From contig CANQCZ010000008.1 of the NCBI GenBank assembly GCA_947591215.1, positions 1-53,708 on the forward strand: a DNA stretch of 53,708 nt, in the 5' to 3' direction. The DNA is from an uncultured Bacilli bacterium (lineage in GTDB: Bacteria; Bacillota_I; Bacilli_A; RFN20; CAG-449). The notes under the pieces are model-generated. The model saw only the letters and a program-made list of their open reading frames with translations, searched no databases and was not told the origin of the DNA. The translations under genes and the position numbers were made by a program. Below are positions 24,943 to 33,832 of this stretch, one piece after another; position 1 is the first letter of the stretch, and each line of letters opens with the position of its first letter.

Positions 24943-25917
24943 ATGTATTTGCATTTTTTAGATGAAGCAAACAAGTTTGAAAATGCATCTTATTGGATAG
25001 ATGCTCTTGTCAATTTATTAATTTCATTTATTCCGGCGATTGTTACTGCTTTATTAACAGCTTGGGTTCTAAATAGTGCATTTAAGAAAAGTAGGCAATT
25101 AGGAGAGGGCCTTGTTAAAGTAGGAATAGAGAAGATTGAATACTCTAGTGGCAAGATGACCAAAAAAGATCGAAACAAATTATTCGGATTAAATGGAAAA
25201 GAAAAGCCAAAAGAATTGTCCTTATGTTTTTTAACAGGAGATAATTTCTTTTTAGATTACTATGATTATATTTTGGATTTGTTAAATAATAATTGTAAAA
25301 TAAAACTTTTAATAGCGAGCCCTTTTGATTCATGTGGAAGTGAAAACTATCGTGTGAAATACCCGAAAAATTTCTCAAGAGAAAAATCATTATGTAGTGC
25401 AGAGGATAAAAAAGCATTAGCTCAAAAATATTATGAATATAATTCCTATAATGAACAACAACTTTTAAAATTAGCATATTTAGAAAGAACATTTTTAATG
25501 GTTTCTCAAGAAATACTCGAAAAAATTGCCGAAAATAAATATGGTAGAGAGTACGCGGTTTTAGAAGAAAGCGAAAAGATTAATGTTTGGTTAGATAGAA
25601 TAGGAAAAACAGGCGATCATGTAATGCAAGCTATGATTGTAACACAAATTGTGGAATCGCTAAATAAGGAATCAAAAGGAAGCAAAATTGAATTATTTTA
25701 TTATAAGGATGAATATAGGATTCCAATTACAATAGCTACATATAGAAAAGACGATCGAGAAGAATATTTATTATGGACTAATATAAATGCTCCAGTTAAA
25801 GAGACCACAAAATCAGTTAATGTTTTTGGCAAGTCTAATGATGGTAAAGATGCAACATATATCACAGATGTATTGAAATCATTTAATTATTTATATAAAA
25901 AATATTCAACAAAATAA
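24943..25917 (+). CDS. Membrane-anchored protein with a PLD-like (HKD-less) fold, uncertain
   Basis: 324-aa protein, 1 nt after the cytidylyltransferase stop. One N-terminal helix (ALVNLLISFIPAIVTALLTAWVL) anchors it, with the rest probably cytoplasmic. The pattern GDNFFLDYYDYILDLLNNNCKIKLLIASP resembles the segment before the first catalytic motif of phospholipase D-like proteins, and IELFYYKDEYRIPITIATY the later strand with bound-substrate loops; no HKD motif is present. So any relation is to degenerate PLD-like sensor or scaffold domains. It may be the effector or anchor of this operon. Confidence in the fold is low. Confidence 0.45.
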   Translation: MYLHFLDEANKFENASYWIDALVNLLISFIPAIVTALLTAWVLNSAFKKSRQLGEGLVKVGIEKIEYSSGKMTKKDRNKLFGLNGKEKPKELSLCFLTGDNFFLDYYDYILDLLNNNCKIKLLIASPFDSCGSENYRVKYPKNFSREKSLCSAEDKKALAQKYYEYNSYNEQQLLKLAYLERTFLMVSQEILEKIAENKYGREYAVLEESEKINVWLDRIGKTGDHVMQAMIVTQIVESLNKESKGSKIELFYYKDEYRIPITIATYRKDDREEYLLWTNINAPVKETTKSVNVFGKSNDGKDATYITDVLKSFNYLYKKYSTK

Positions 25918-25939
25918 AAATTTTTAAACCATTTCTTAT

Positions 25940-26325
25940 ATAAAAATTGATTTGAGAGAACATCCAATTAAAAGTCTAAAGATTTCCGCTTTAGAATCAT
26001 TGTGAAAAAAATCATTAATATATTCTTTATATGAAAGGTCTCTTAAGCAAAATTCTTTTGTCTTTGTGTATTCTTTTTATAGGTGACATATTTTCTTAAT
26101 TCATGAGCTTTTACTTACTAAATCAATGTGAGAGCAATCTTTTTCCTAAATCCTTCTTCAATAACTTGATGAGAATGAATTTTCTGTATATAGATGATTA
26201 TTTCTAAAAAATCTATTTGCTATCTCAATTAAAGATATGATTTTTGATAAACAAGCTTGAAGTAACATCTTTTTACGGATACTTAAGGCTTTATTGTTTC
26301 AATTAAAAAGGTAAAACACATTGTC
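25940..26325 (-). pseudogene. Decayed gene of unknown origin in the 540-nt gap
   Basis: No intact ORF lies between 25917 and 26458. The minus strand still shows coding-like pieces in changing frames with stops between them: LLQACLSKIISLIEIANRFFR, then VIEEGFRKKIALTLI, then KAHELRKYVTYKKNTQRQK, then LRDLSYKEYINDFFHNDSK. Such a string of protein-like segments suggests a gene broken by several indels and stops. I do not recognise the family. Confidence 0.4.
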
Positions 26326-26398
26326 TAATTGTCAAATATTTGTATCCGTTGCAATAACTTTGCTGCTTAACAGTAGGCGTTTTGAAAAACATTAGATA

Positions 26399-26427
26399 TT
26401 GAAAAAAAAGCTAATATAAAGTAAAAT
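26399..26427 (+). promoter_or_regulatory. Promoter of the ABC importer/nuclease operon
   Basis: TTGAAA (26399-26404), 17-nt spacer, TAAAAT (26422-26427), 30 nt upstream of the ATPase gene. Confidence 0.65.
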
Positions 26428-26457
26428 AATTGTGTTATAACCATTAGGAGGATTACC

Positions 26458-27519
26458 ATGGAAGTTAAACTTGTCAATCTTACTAAATGTTTTAGTAAGA
26501 AAGAGGGTAACGTTGTCGCGGTTGATCATTTAAACATCACGATTCCTTCCGGCAAACTTGTAGGATTATTAGGCCCTTCAGGATGCGGAAAATCAACAAC
26601 TCTTTACATGATTGCCGGTCTTCATCGTCCAACGGAAGGGGAAATTTATTTTGAAAATAATGAAGTAAGTAAATTTCCACCTGAAAAAAGAGGTATTGGT
26701 CTAGTTTTCCAAAACTATGCTTTGTACCCACATCTTACGGTTCAACAAAATATCATGTTTCCGTTAGAGAACATGAAGGTTGAAAAGAAAGAGGCACTTA
26801 GACGTGCACAAGAAATGGCAAACTTAGTCGGTATCGGTGATTTGATGGCACGGACACCAGGACAATTATCTGGCGGACAACAACAGCGTGTTGCAATCGC
26901 CCGTGCGCTTGTTAAGATGCCGGAAGTTCTTCTTTTAGATGAACCACTTTCTAACTTGGATGCAAGATTACGTTTGCAAACTAGAGAAGAAATTAAGAGA
27001 ATTCAAAAAGAGACGGGTATTACAACTATTTTCGTTACCCACGACCAAGAAGAAGCGATGTCGATTTCTGATGAAATCGTTGTTATGAATTTCGGTGTTG
27101 TGCAACAAATTGGTAAACCTCAAGATGTTTATAATGAACCGGCGAATATGTTTGTCGCTAAGTTCCTGGGAACGCCACCTATTAATATTATTCCCGCCAT
27201 TGTTCAAGATGGAAAGATTATGATGTATAATGCTGAATTTAAAGAAAAACATAATTTAGATTTATCTTCTATTGACGGATTAAATATTGGTGTTAGACCA
27301 GAATATATTAAAGTTGATCCGAAAGGGAAATATAAAGTTTATGTTGAAATGGTCGAATACATCGGCCGTGATAAGACTTTAATATTTAAATTTGATGGAC
27401 AAGAAAATACTTGCAAAGCGATTATTCCAAGTGAAGTTGATGTTCTACCGGGTAGTGAAATCAACATTGACTTTAAACGTTATTTCATCTTTGATAAAGA
27501 AGGGACAAGACTTTTATAA
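26458..27519 (+). CDS. ABC importer ATPase (CUT1/MsmX-UgpC type)
   Basis: Nucleotide-binding subunit of a carbohydrate-uptake-1 type importer. Walker A GPSGCGKST (about residue 39), Q-loop VFQNYALYPH, signature LSGGQQQR, Walker B LLLDEPLSNLD and the H-loop THDQEEA are complete, and the C-terminal ~110 residues form the TOBE/OB regulatory domain. RBS AGGAGG, 353 aa. The stop TAA overlaps the ATG of the first permease by 1 nt. The same CUT1 subunits import many solutes, and no glycoside hydrolase is present in this operon. Confidence 0.93.
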   Translation: MEVKLVNLTKCFSKKEGNVVAVDHLNITIPSGKLVGLLGPSGCGKSTTLYMIAGLHRPTEGEIYFENNEVSKFPPEKRGIGLVFQNYALYPHLTVQQNIMFPLENMKVEKKEALRRAQEMANLVGIGDLMARTPGQLSGGQQQRVAIARALVKMPEVLLLDEPLSNLDARLRLQTREEIKRIQKETGITTIFVTHDQEEAMSISDEIVVMNFGVVQQIGKPQDVYNEPANMFVAKFLGTPPINIIPAIVQDGKIMMYNAEFKEKHNLDLSSIDGLNIGVRPEYIKVDPKGKYKVYVEMVEYIGRDKTLIFKFDGQENTCKAIIPSEVDVLPGSEINIDFKRYFIFDKEGTRLL

Positions 27520-28565
27520 TGGAACACGAAGAAGCAAAAAAAACGACTTTTTGGGCTAACATTGGAAATTTTTTCAAAAAAATAGGGAGCAAAATTTCCG
27601 AAAAAGCTGCTAAAAAGGCGGGATCGTCAAATAAAACGCAGATGCTTGAATGGAAAAAGGATGGTTGGAAAGCAACGGTATGTTTGGCGCCGGCTTTAAT
27701 AATTTTAGCGGTGTTTACTTTCTATCCTATTCTAAATACCTTCTTAGTATCTTTTTTCCCTGACTATAACTATGTCACAGATGAATTTGGAAGTTTCGGT
27801 TTTGATTCGTATGCCTTAGTTTTGCAAGATGCTACTTTCTGGAGAGCGATGGGAAATACCGCTTTGATGGTTATTGTCTCAGTTCCGCTTTCTATTTTGA
27901 TTGCATTGATTATTACTGTCTTATTAAATTCTATTAAAAAATTACAAGGATTTTTTCAAATCATCTTCTTCTTACCATATGTAACAAATGGTATTGCTTT
28001 CGGTCTTGTCTTTGCGACAATTTTCTCACCGATGGATTATGGTCTTGTTAACACCTTATTAAATGCAGTAGGCATTTCGTCTGTAGGATGGACTGGTACT
28101 ACAAATATTCCTTATTGGGCAGGACTTTTCGTTATTACAGTATACGCAATATGGAATGGCTTGGCTTTTAAAATATTAGTATTCTTATCTGGTATTCAAG
28201 GTATTGATAAACAATACTACCAAGCAGCTCAAGTTGATGCTACTCCAAGATGGAGAGTTTTTACAAAAATTACGGTTCCATTATTATCGCCGATGATTTT
28301 ATATATTACAATCACTTCGATGATGGGCGCTTTTAAATCTTATTCATCAGTCGTTTCGTTATTCGGTGAATCTATGGGTAACGGACAAAATGAAACATTT
28401 ATTACCGCCGTTGGTTATATTTATAAATATTTCAATAGGGTTGTTCACGACAATATTTCATGGGTTCTATCTAGAGCTTCGGCAGCTGCGGTTATCTTAT
28501 TCTTATTTATTTTAGCTATCACAGGTATTCAAATGTGGGCAAATAAGAAAAAGGTTCATTATTAG
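27519..28565 (+). CDS. ABC importer permease 1 (MalF-like)
   Basis: 348-aa inner-membrane subunit with six to seven hydrophobic segments, starting with a ~50-residue basic, helical N-terminal extension (KKIGSKISEKAAKKAGSSNK). The EAA-loop that docks the ATPase is visible as YYQAAQVDATPRWRVFTKITVPLLSPM. RBS for this gene lies within the ATPase gene. It pairs with the next permease. Homologues carry sugars; the substrate here is not shown. Confidence 0.92.
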   Translation: MEHEEAKKTTFWANIGNFFKKIGSKISEKAAKKAGSSNKTQMLEWKKDGWKATVCLAPALIILAVFTFYPILNTFLVSFFPDYNYVTDEFGSFGFDSYALVLQDATFWRAMGNTALMVIVSVPLSILIALIITVLLNSIKKLQGFFQIIFFLPYVTNGIAFGLVFATIFSPMDYGLVNTLLNAVGISSVGWTGTTNIPYWAGLFVITVYAIWNGLAFKILVFLSGIQGIDKQYYQAAQVDATPRWRVFTKITVPLLSPMILYITITSMMGAFKSYSSVVSLFGESMGNGQNETFITAVGYIYKYFNRVVHDNISWVLSRASAAAVILFLFILAITGIQMWANKKKVHY

Positions 28566-28577
28566 GAGGTAACTATC

Positions 28578-29462
28578 ATGGAAAAAGAACTTTACTTTGC
28601 TAGTGATGAGCAAGCCAAAAAATACGAACGTATTAGAAAAGTCAGACTTTTCTTCGTTTACTTTTTCTTAACAATTTGCGCATTATTTACTTTAATACCA
28701 TTCTATTGGATGTTAGCGACTTCGTTTAAGACGGCGGAAGAAGTACAAAGAATTCCTGCAACATTTATTCCACTTCAACCGACTTTCCAAAACTACATTA
28801 ATGTTTTTAGCGGTGAAAATGCAATTTTACTTCGCTATATCGGAAACACTGTTTTAGTAGGTATCTTAACAACTATATTTGAAGTAATAATTACGATTCT
28901 TGCATCTTTTGCTTTTTCACGTCTTGAATTTAAAGGACGTGATGTCATCTTTGCATTATTGCTTACAACGATGATGGTTCCTGGCGAAATGATGATTATG
29001 ACAAACTTTACGACAATTGCACGACTAGGGTGGTTAGATACCTATCAAGCGTTAGTTATCCCGTTTGTTGCTTCAGTATTCTATATATTCTTCTTGAGAC
29101 AAAATTTCAAACAAATTCCAGATGAACTATATTATGCTGCTAAGGTAGATGGTAATTCGGACTTTAAATACCTTTGGAAGGTTATGCTTCCAATTGCACG
29201 TCCATCAATTATCACAATTACTATATTAGCGATGATTGGTTCATGGAACGCTTACTTATGGCCTCGTTCAGTTTGTGTTGAAGCTGATATGAAGTTGGTT
29301 ACTGATGGTTTGATGTATCTATTCCAAAATGAAGTCGGTGGCACATCTGACCATCAAATTATGGCGGCGACGACTGTGGTTAGTTTGCCATTATTAATCG
29401 CTTTTGCTTGTTTCAAAAAACACATCATGAGAGGTGTGGCTCGTTCAGGTATAAAAGGGTAA
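28578..29462 (+). CDS. ABC importer permease 2 (MalG-like)
   Basis: 294-aa membrane subunit with six helices. The EAA-loop is LYYAAKVDGNSDFKYLWKVMLPIARPS, and the end MRGVARSGIKG matches the MalG family (RGLTAGAVKG). RBS AGGAGG 9 nt upstream. It follows permease 1 by 12 nt. Confidence 0.93.
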   Translation: MEKELYFASDEQAKKYERIRKVRLFFVYFFLTICALFTLIPFYWMLATSFKTAEEVQRIPATFIPLQPTFQNYINVFSGENAILLRYIGNTVLVGILTTIFEVIITILASFAFSRLEFKGRDVIFALLLTTMMVPGEMMIMTNFTTIARLGWLDTYQALVIPFVASVFYIFFLRQNFKQIPDELYYAAKVDGNSDFKYLWKVMLPIARPSIITITILAMIGSWNAYLWPRSVCVEADMKLVTDGLMYLFQNEVGGTSDHQIMAATTVVSLPLLIAFACFKKHIMRGVARSGIKG

Positions 29463-29483
29463 TTCCTTTTTATAAAATACGTT

Positions 29484-29520
29484 TTCTCAAGCGGAATTTA
29501 AGCCGAAAGGAATTTGAGAA
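29484..29520 (+). promoter_or_regulatory. Intergenic hairpin between permease 2 and the binding protein
   Basis: TTCTCAA (29484-29490) pairs with TTGAGAA (29514-29520), with an inner CGG/CCG pair; overlapping alternatives (TTCCTTTT with AAAGGAA) also exist. No T tract follows, so it is not a terminator; in such operons it could stabilise the binding-protein mRNA (inference). Confidence 0.4.
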
Positions 29521-29535
29521 GAAAGGAATTTATAT

Positions 29536-31074
29536 ATGCTTAGAAAAAAAATTATTATTCCAGCATTAGCAGTACTCTTGTTACCGGTTCTTACCTCGTG
29601 TAACGACTCTAGTGTTGAGAATGCCGGTGAAGACTTTGAAGTTTATTCGATTCAACAATTAAAAGAACGTGCGACTAAAGATAATCCGGTTAAGGTTGAG
29701 TTTTGGCATTCATTTGGTCACAACATTTCTCAACATTTAGATCCTTTGATTGAAGATTTTCAACAAGAAATGGAAAATCAAGGTATATACATCACTGTCA
29801 ATGCTAAATCTATCGGTGGTGGTTATGACGGACTTAGAGCTCGTGTTAATCAAGGTACAAAAACCAACTCTATTCCCACAATGATTTTAGGTTATCCTGA
29901 TCATTTCGCCGATTATATCGCTAATGATATCTTATTACCATTGGATGAATATATCGGTTCTTCAGATACAGAAATCGGATTTACCGATGATGAAGTTGCA
30001 AATGATTTTGTTCCTTCATATTGGGCTGAAAACCAAATGGTTTCAAAAGATGGTAAAAACATCGTCGCTGGGATTCCATTTAATAAATCTACTGAAGTAA
30101 TGTATTATAACGCCTCCGTCGTCGATCCGATTCTTGAAGCTAACGGATGGTTAACGACTGATGGTCAATGGGATACTCCAACTTGGGATGAACTTTGGAC
30201 CGTCGCTTCTACTTTAAAAGAAAAGGTTGCTAATGGCACTTGTTCCTGGAAGTACAATGCTGATGGTAAGACGGCTACTATTACTGCCAAAAAATCTGAT
30301 TATCCGGTTTATATTGACTCGGAAGCAAACTTCTTTATTACCACTGCTCGTCAATGGTCTAATGATAAAGATCAAGCTGTTTATACTAGGGTAGATGCTA
30401 ACGGCAACGGAACTGTTGTCTTTGATAACGCTGTTACAAGAGAAGTTCAAGCTTACTTTATGGAAAAAGCAGAAGCCGGTTTATGGAACCTTCCGGCAAA
30501 AGTTAACCAAGGCTATGGTTCTAACATGATGGTTAACAATGAAGCATTTATTTCAATCGGATCAACTGCCGGTGTTAATAACAATGCATCGACTAAATAC
30601 GAGATGAAAGTTGCTCCAATCCCACAAAAATCATATGAAGAAGGCGTTCAAGCTGTTATTCAACAAGGTACTAATGCCGCGATTTTAAAGAACAATTCCA
30701 ATAACTACACTCGTTTAGCAGCATGGTTATTAATCCGTTATTTAACTTCTACTGATATCACTTCTCAATTTTCAATGAAAACCGGTTACTTACCGGTAAG
30801 AAAAAGTGCACTCAATAGTGATGAATTCCAAGAATTCTTAGCAGATGCAAATTCTATTTTTGGTGGCGATACCGCTAAAGCTATCAACTCTGCTTATTCA
30901 CAACAATCATATTTCTACACTGATCCCGCATTCCAAGGATCTTCGCTGGTTCGTGACGTTGTCGATTTAATGGTTCAAACCATTTATTGTAATGGTGCAA
31001 CTGTTGATAGTGCCATGCAAGTTGCCTATCAATCATTAAGAGACTACAAGATTAATGTTCAAGTTATCGAATAA
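29536..31074 (+). CDS. Large ABC importer solute-binding lipoprotein
   Basis: 512-aa extracellular receptor of the importer, UgpB/MalE-like. Signal peptide and lipobox LTSC (about residue 22) precede NDSSVENAGED. The mature start KVEFWHSFGHN is typical for this family, and FISIGSTAGVNNN and TGYLPVRKSAL match binding-site regions of UgpB-like proteins. It is about 80 residues longer than usual sugar receptors. RBS AAAGGAATT. The gene just upstream of two nuclease-type lipoproteins suggests it may bind nucleic-acid breakdown products, for example oligonucleotides, instead of sugars (inference). Confidence 0.88.
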   Translation: MLRKKIIIPALAVLLLPVLTSCNDSSVENAGEDFEVYSIQQLKERATKDNPVKVEFWHSFGHNISQHLDPLIEDFQQEMENQGIYITVNAKSIGGGYDGLRARVNQGTKTNSIPTMILGYPDHFADYIANDILLPLDEYIGSSDTEIGFTDDEVANDFVPSYWAENQMVSKDGKNIVAGIPFNKSTEVMYYNASVVDPILEANGWLTTDGQWDTPTWDELWTVASTLKEKVANGTCSWKYNADGKTATITAKKSDYPVYIDSEANFFITTARQWSNDKDQAVYTRVDANGNGTVVFDNAVTREVQAYFMEKAEAGLWNLPAKVNQGYGSNMMVNNEAFISIGSTAGVNNNASTKYEMKVAPIPQKSYEEGVQAVIQQGTNAAILKNNSNNYTRLAAWLLIRYLTSTDITSQFSMKTGYLPVRKSALNSDEFQEFLADANSIFGGDTAKAINSAYSQQSYFYTDPAFQGSSLVRDVVDLMVQTIYCNGATVDSAMQVAYQSLRDYKINVQVIE

Positions 31075-31089
31075 ACGGATGGTGAAAAT

Positions 31090-32679
31090 ATGAAAGCAAA
31101 GAATTTATTAACAGTATTGCTCACTTTTGCAACCTTAATCGGTCTTGCTTCTTGTAGAGATCGAGATAATAGTGAAATTAGTGTTGAAAGTCCGATTGAT
31201 AATCTTCCGACTGATTATGACCATTATTATTCTGATCGGGTCTCATTTGCTGATTTAGGATATTCTCTTACCGAAGAAAACAACTATTTCATGGAAAGAG
31301 GGGTTGCAAAGTTAAAACTCAAATCAGTAACCGATGGGGATACCGCTGTCTTCCACTTAGCAAATGGAGAAGAAGATAGTTATACTAACCCATTAAAAAC
31401 TCCACACTCATATTTGACAGTTCGTTTCTTAGCTATCGATACTCCGGAATCGACATCTTCAATCGCTGCATGGGGTAAAAAAGCATCGAACTATGTCCGT
31501 GGATTATTAGAAAATGCTGAAGGTATTATTGTAGACGCAAGTTCAATCGATACTAGCGATACAAACGTATACCCAACTCAAGAATCTAAATATCAAGCAG
31601 GTGCCCGTTTAGATAGCAATGGTACTCGTTGGTTGGCCTTAATTTGGTATTGTCCAGATGGAGGTAATCCGGATGATTTACATAGTTATCGTAGTTTACA
31701 ATTAGATGTAATCGAAGAATGCTATTCATTCTATACCGGAAATCTTGGAGAAACCGGATATGTATACTTTGCAGATGAAGAAAAAGAACCAAAGCTTTAC
31801 AATCGCTACGAATATGGTTCTTTAAAAATGAAGGATGTCCTATTTGAAGCGGAATTAAGAATGAGTACTTTGGAGAAACGTTACACCGGTAATGAAAAAG
31901 ATCCAAATTATGACTATTCTAAGACTCCATATCGATGTGAAAATCGAAAAGAATCGATTAAAGATGCTTATGAAAATTGGGATGAATACATGAATCAAGG
32001 CAAATTCATCGCCTTGACAGGTGTCATTACTGCATTTATCGGCAATAACTTCTACTTTGAAGATGCAGCCGGATATCCGTTATATGTCTATATGGGTATT
32101 AATGGTAAATCCATCGGAAGCTTATTCTCAGTCGGTGATACGATTGAAATTCGTGGTAGACTAGCCGAATATGGTGGGCAAAAACAAATGTCAGACATCG
32201 TATGGGATAAATCGACATTTACTAAGATTACTAATGAAAACGATATGATTCCAATGCCGGAAATCATTGAAATTTCCGAATCTGATTTCGATGCTAAAAA
32301 ACTTGATCCATTGCTTGGTAAATTAGTTAAAGTTACAAAAATGTCGACAAGTTCAAAAGGCAACCAAAGTAAGGACAAATCATTTACTTTAAATGGTAGT
32401 AAAAAAGTTACTTATTATGATGAAAATGATAAAGCCATTACTTTATCGTCATTCGGCACAATGGGTATTCGCTTTAACGGAACGTTAGCTCCGGAATATA
32501 CTTATGATGAGATTAGCGATTTTACAAATAGTACAGTAAGTGTTGTTGGCATCTTATCAATTTATTTCGAAATGGATATGCAATCAGACCAAAATTACCC
32601 ATCCTATCAAATGGTACCCGGAAATCGTAAAGTTCTCGATGATGGTTCATTAAGTTGGGATATTGTAAAAGTAGATTAA
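31090..32679 (+). CDS. Lipoprotein nuclease: SNase domain plus OB fold
   Basis: 529-aa surface lipoprotein (lipobox LASC, about residue 22). Residues about 70-230 form a staphylococcal-nuclease domain: KSVTDGDT (Asp21 equivalent), VRFLAIDTPES (Arg35, Asp40, Thr41 and Glu43 equivalents) and TRWLALIW (Arg87 equivalent), so all catalytic residues appear present. It therefore should cut DNA/RNA, with Ca2+, outside the cell. Residues about 300-380 resemble the OB-fold of YhcR-type nucleases (GVITAFIGNNFYFEDAAG ... IEIRGRLAEYGGQ). It starts 15 nt after the binding protein gene. Confidence 0.88.
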   Translation: MKAKNLLTVLLTFATLIGLASCRDRDNSEISVESPIDNLPTDYDHYYSDRVSFADLGYSLTEENNYFMERGVAKLKLKSVTDGDTAVFHLANGEEDSYTNPLKTPHSYLTVRFLAIDTPESTSSIAAWGKKASNYVRGLLENAEGIIVDASSIDTSDTNVYPTQESKYQAGARLDSNGTRWLALIWYCPDGGNPDDLHSYRSLQLDVIEECYSFYTGNLGETGYVYFADEEKEPKLYNRYEYGSLKMKDVLFEAELRMSTLEKRYTGNEKDPNYDYSKTPYRCENRKESIKDAYENWDEYMNQGKFIALTGVITAFIGNNFYFEDAAGYPLYVYMGINGKSIGSLFSVGDTIEIRGRLAEYGGQKQMSDIVWDKSTFTKITNENDMIPMPEIIEISESDFDAKKLDPLLGKLVKVTKMSTSSKGNQSKDKSFTLNGSKKVTYYDENDKAITLSSFGTMGIRFNGTLAPEYTYDEISDFTNSTVSVVGILSIYFEMDMQSDQNYPSYQMVPGNRKVLDDGSLSWDIVKVD

Positions 32680-32695
32680 TAAAAAGGAGAAAAAT

Positions 32696-33727
32696 ATGAA
32701 AAAATATTTAAAATTAACTGCTGCCGCATTAATGGCTCTTACTCTTGTTGCTTGTGGAAATAATACAGACGATAATACTCCTTCCGGTGGCAATCAAACA
32801 TCGGAAACTGATCCAAATGCCGAAATGGTAAATAACGCTTTAACTGCGCTTAACGTTGAGAGTACGGTTACTAAAGATTTTACATTGGTGACTGTCGGAG
32901 CGGGAAATGTTCAAATTTCTTGGGAATCTAATAATGCTGCTATTAAAATTGAAGGAAGCAATGCTGTTGTCACTCAAGCTGAAAACGATGTTGCTGTCAC
33001 TTTAAAAGCAACCGCTACTAAAGGAACATATTCAAACTATAGAGAATTTAACGTCACTGTTAGCAAAAAAGAATTACCGCAATATATTTCTATTTCAGAA
33101 GCTTTAAATGCTGCTACTGGAACTAGTGTTACTGTTAGAGGTGTTGTTACTCAATTAGTTTGCTCTAGTTCAAGCTACACTACACCGGGTGGATTCTATA
33201 TTGCCGATGCCGATGCTGCTATATATGTTTATGGTTCTCAGACTGCTCAAAAAGTTGCATTAGGTGATGATGTTATCGTCAGAGGTTCAACTGCTAATTA
33301 TCCTACAACTGTTACTTATGTCACACAACTTGCTTCTCCGGAGCTAGTTGACGTTGTTGGAAAGAATGCAACTGTAAATTTCAATGTAAGTAGTTTTGAA
33401 AAGAAAACCGTTGCTGAAATTGCCGCAGATACTACGACTGACAGCTTTGTCGGTAAAGTATATTATATGGAAAATATTCGTATTAACAAATATTCAACAA
33501 CATATACTACAATGGCCATCTACGATTATAAGGATAACCAAGTATATGGTTCAAATGGTGATCCGAAAATAAATTTATATTCCGGTCAAGGTGATACCGG
33601 TATGCCGGAATTTGATCATTTAGCTGATTATTTAGATAAACCTGTAAATATTATCTTTGCCGTCAACTCTTACAATAGTAGCCACGTTTGGAGAGGTTTA
33701 GTCATGGGTATTGTTTCAGCCGAATAG
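32696..33727 (+). CDS. Lipoprotein with bacterial Ig-like and OB-fold domains
   Basis: 343-aa surface lipoprotein (lipobox LVAC). Residues about 40-125 look like an atrophied bacterial Ig domain (ISWESNNAAIKIEGSNAVVTQ ... FNVTVSKKEL). Residues about 130-225 form an OB fold like that of the previous gene (TSVTVRGVVTQL, GGFYIADADAAIYVYG, GDDVIVRGS). It has no catalytic motif I can see and may bind nucleic acid for the nuclease and the importer. Last gene before a strong terminator; 16 nt after the nuclease. Confidence 0.75.
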   Translation: MKKYLKLTAAALMALTLVACGNNTDDNTPSGGNQTSETDPNAEMVNNALTALNVESTVTKDFTLVTVGAGNVQISWESNNAAIKIEGSNAVVTQAENDVAVTLKATATKGTYSNYREFNVTVSKKELPQYISISEALNAATGTSVTVRGVVTQLVCSSSSYTTPGGFYIADADAAIYVYGSQTAQKVALGDDVIVRGSTANYPTTVTYVTQLASPELVDVVGKNATVNFNVSSFEKKTVAEIAADTTTDSFVGKVYYMENIRINKYSTTYTTMAIYDYKDNQVYGSNGDPKINLYSGQGDTGMPEFDHLADYLDKPVNIIFAVNSYNSSHVWRGLVMGIVSAE

Positions 33728-33745
33728 GCTTTATTGAACTTTTAG

Positions 33746-33775
33746 ATCCTCGTGTTCAAACACGGGGATTTTTTT
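33746..33775 (+). terminator. Rho-independent terminator of the importer/nuclease operon
   Basis: ATCCTCGTGT-TCAA-ACACGGGGAT (one G-T wobble) followed by a T tract. Confidence 0.9.
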
Positions 33776-33832
33776 AATTTGCTTTATTGTTTGAATTTAA
33801 TCATTATGATAAACTAAATAAGAGGTAATATT

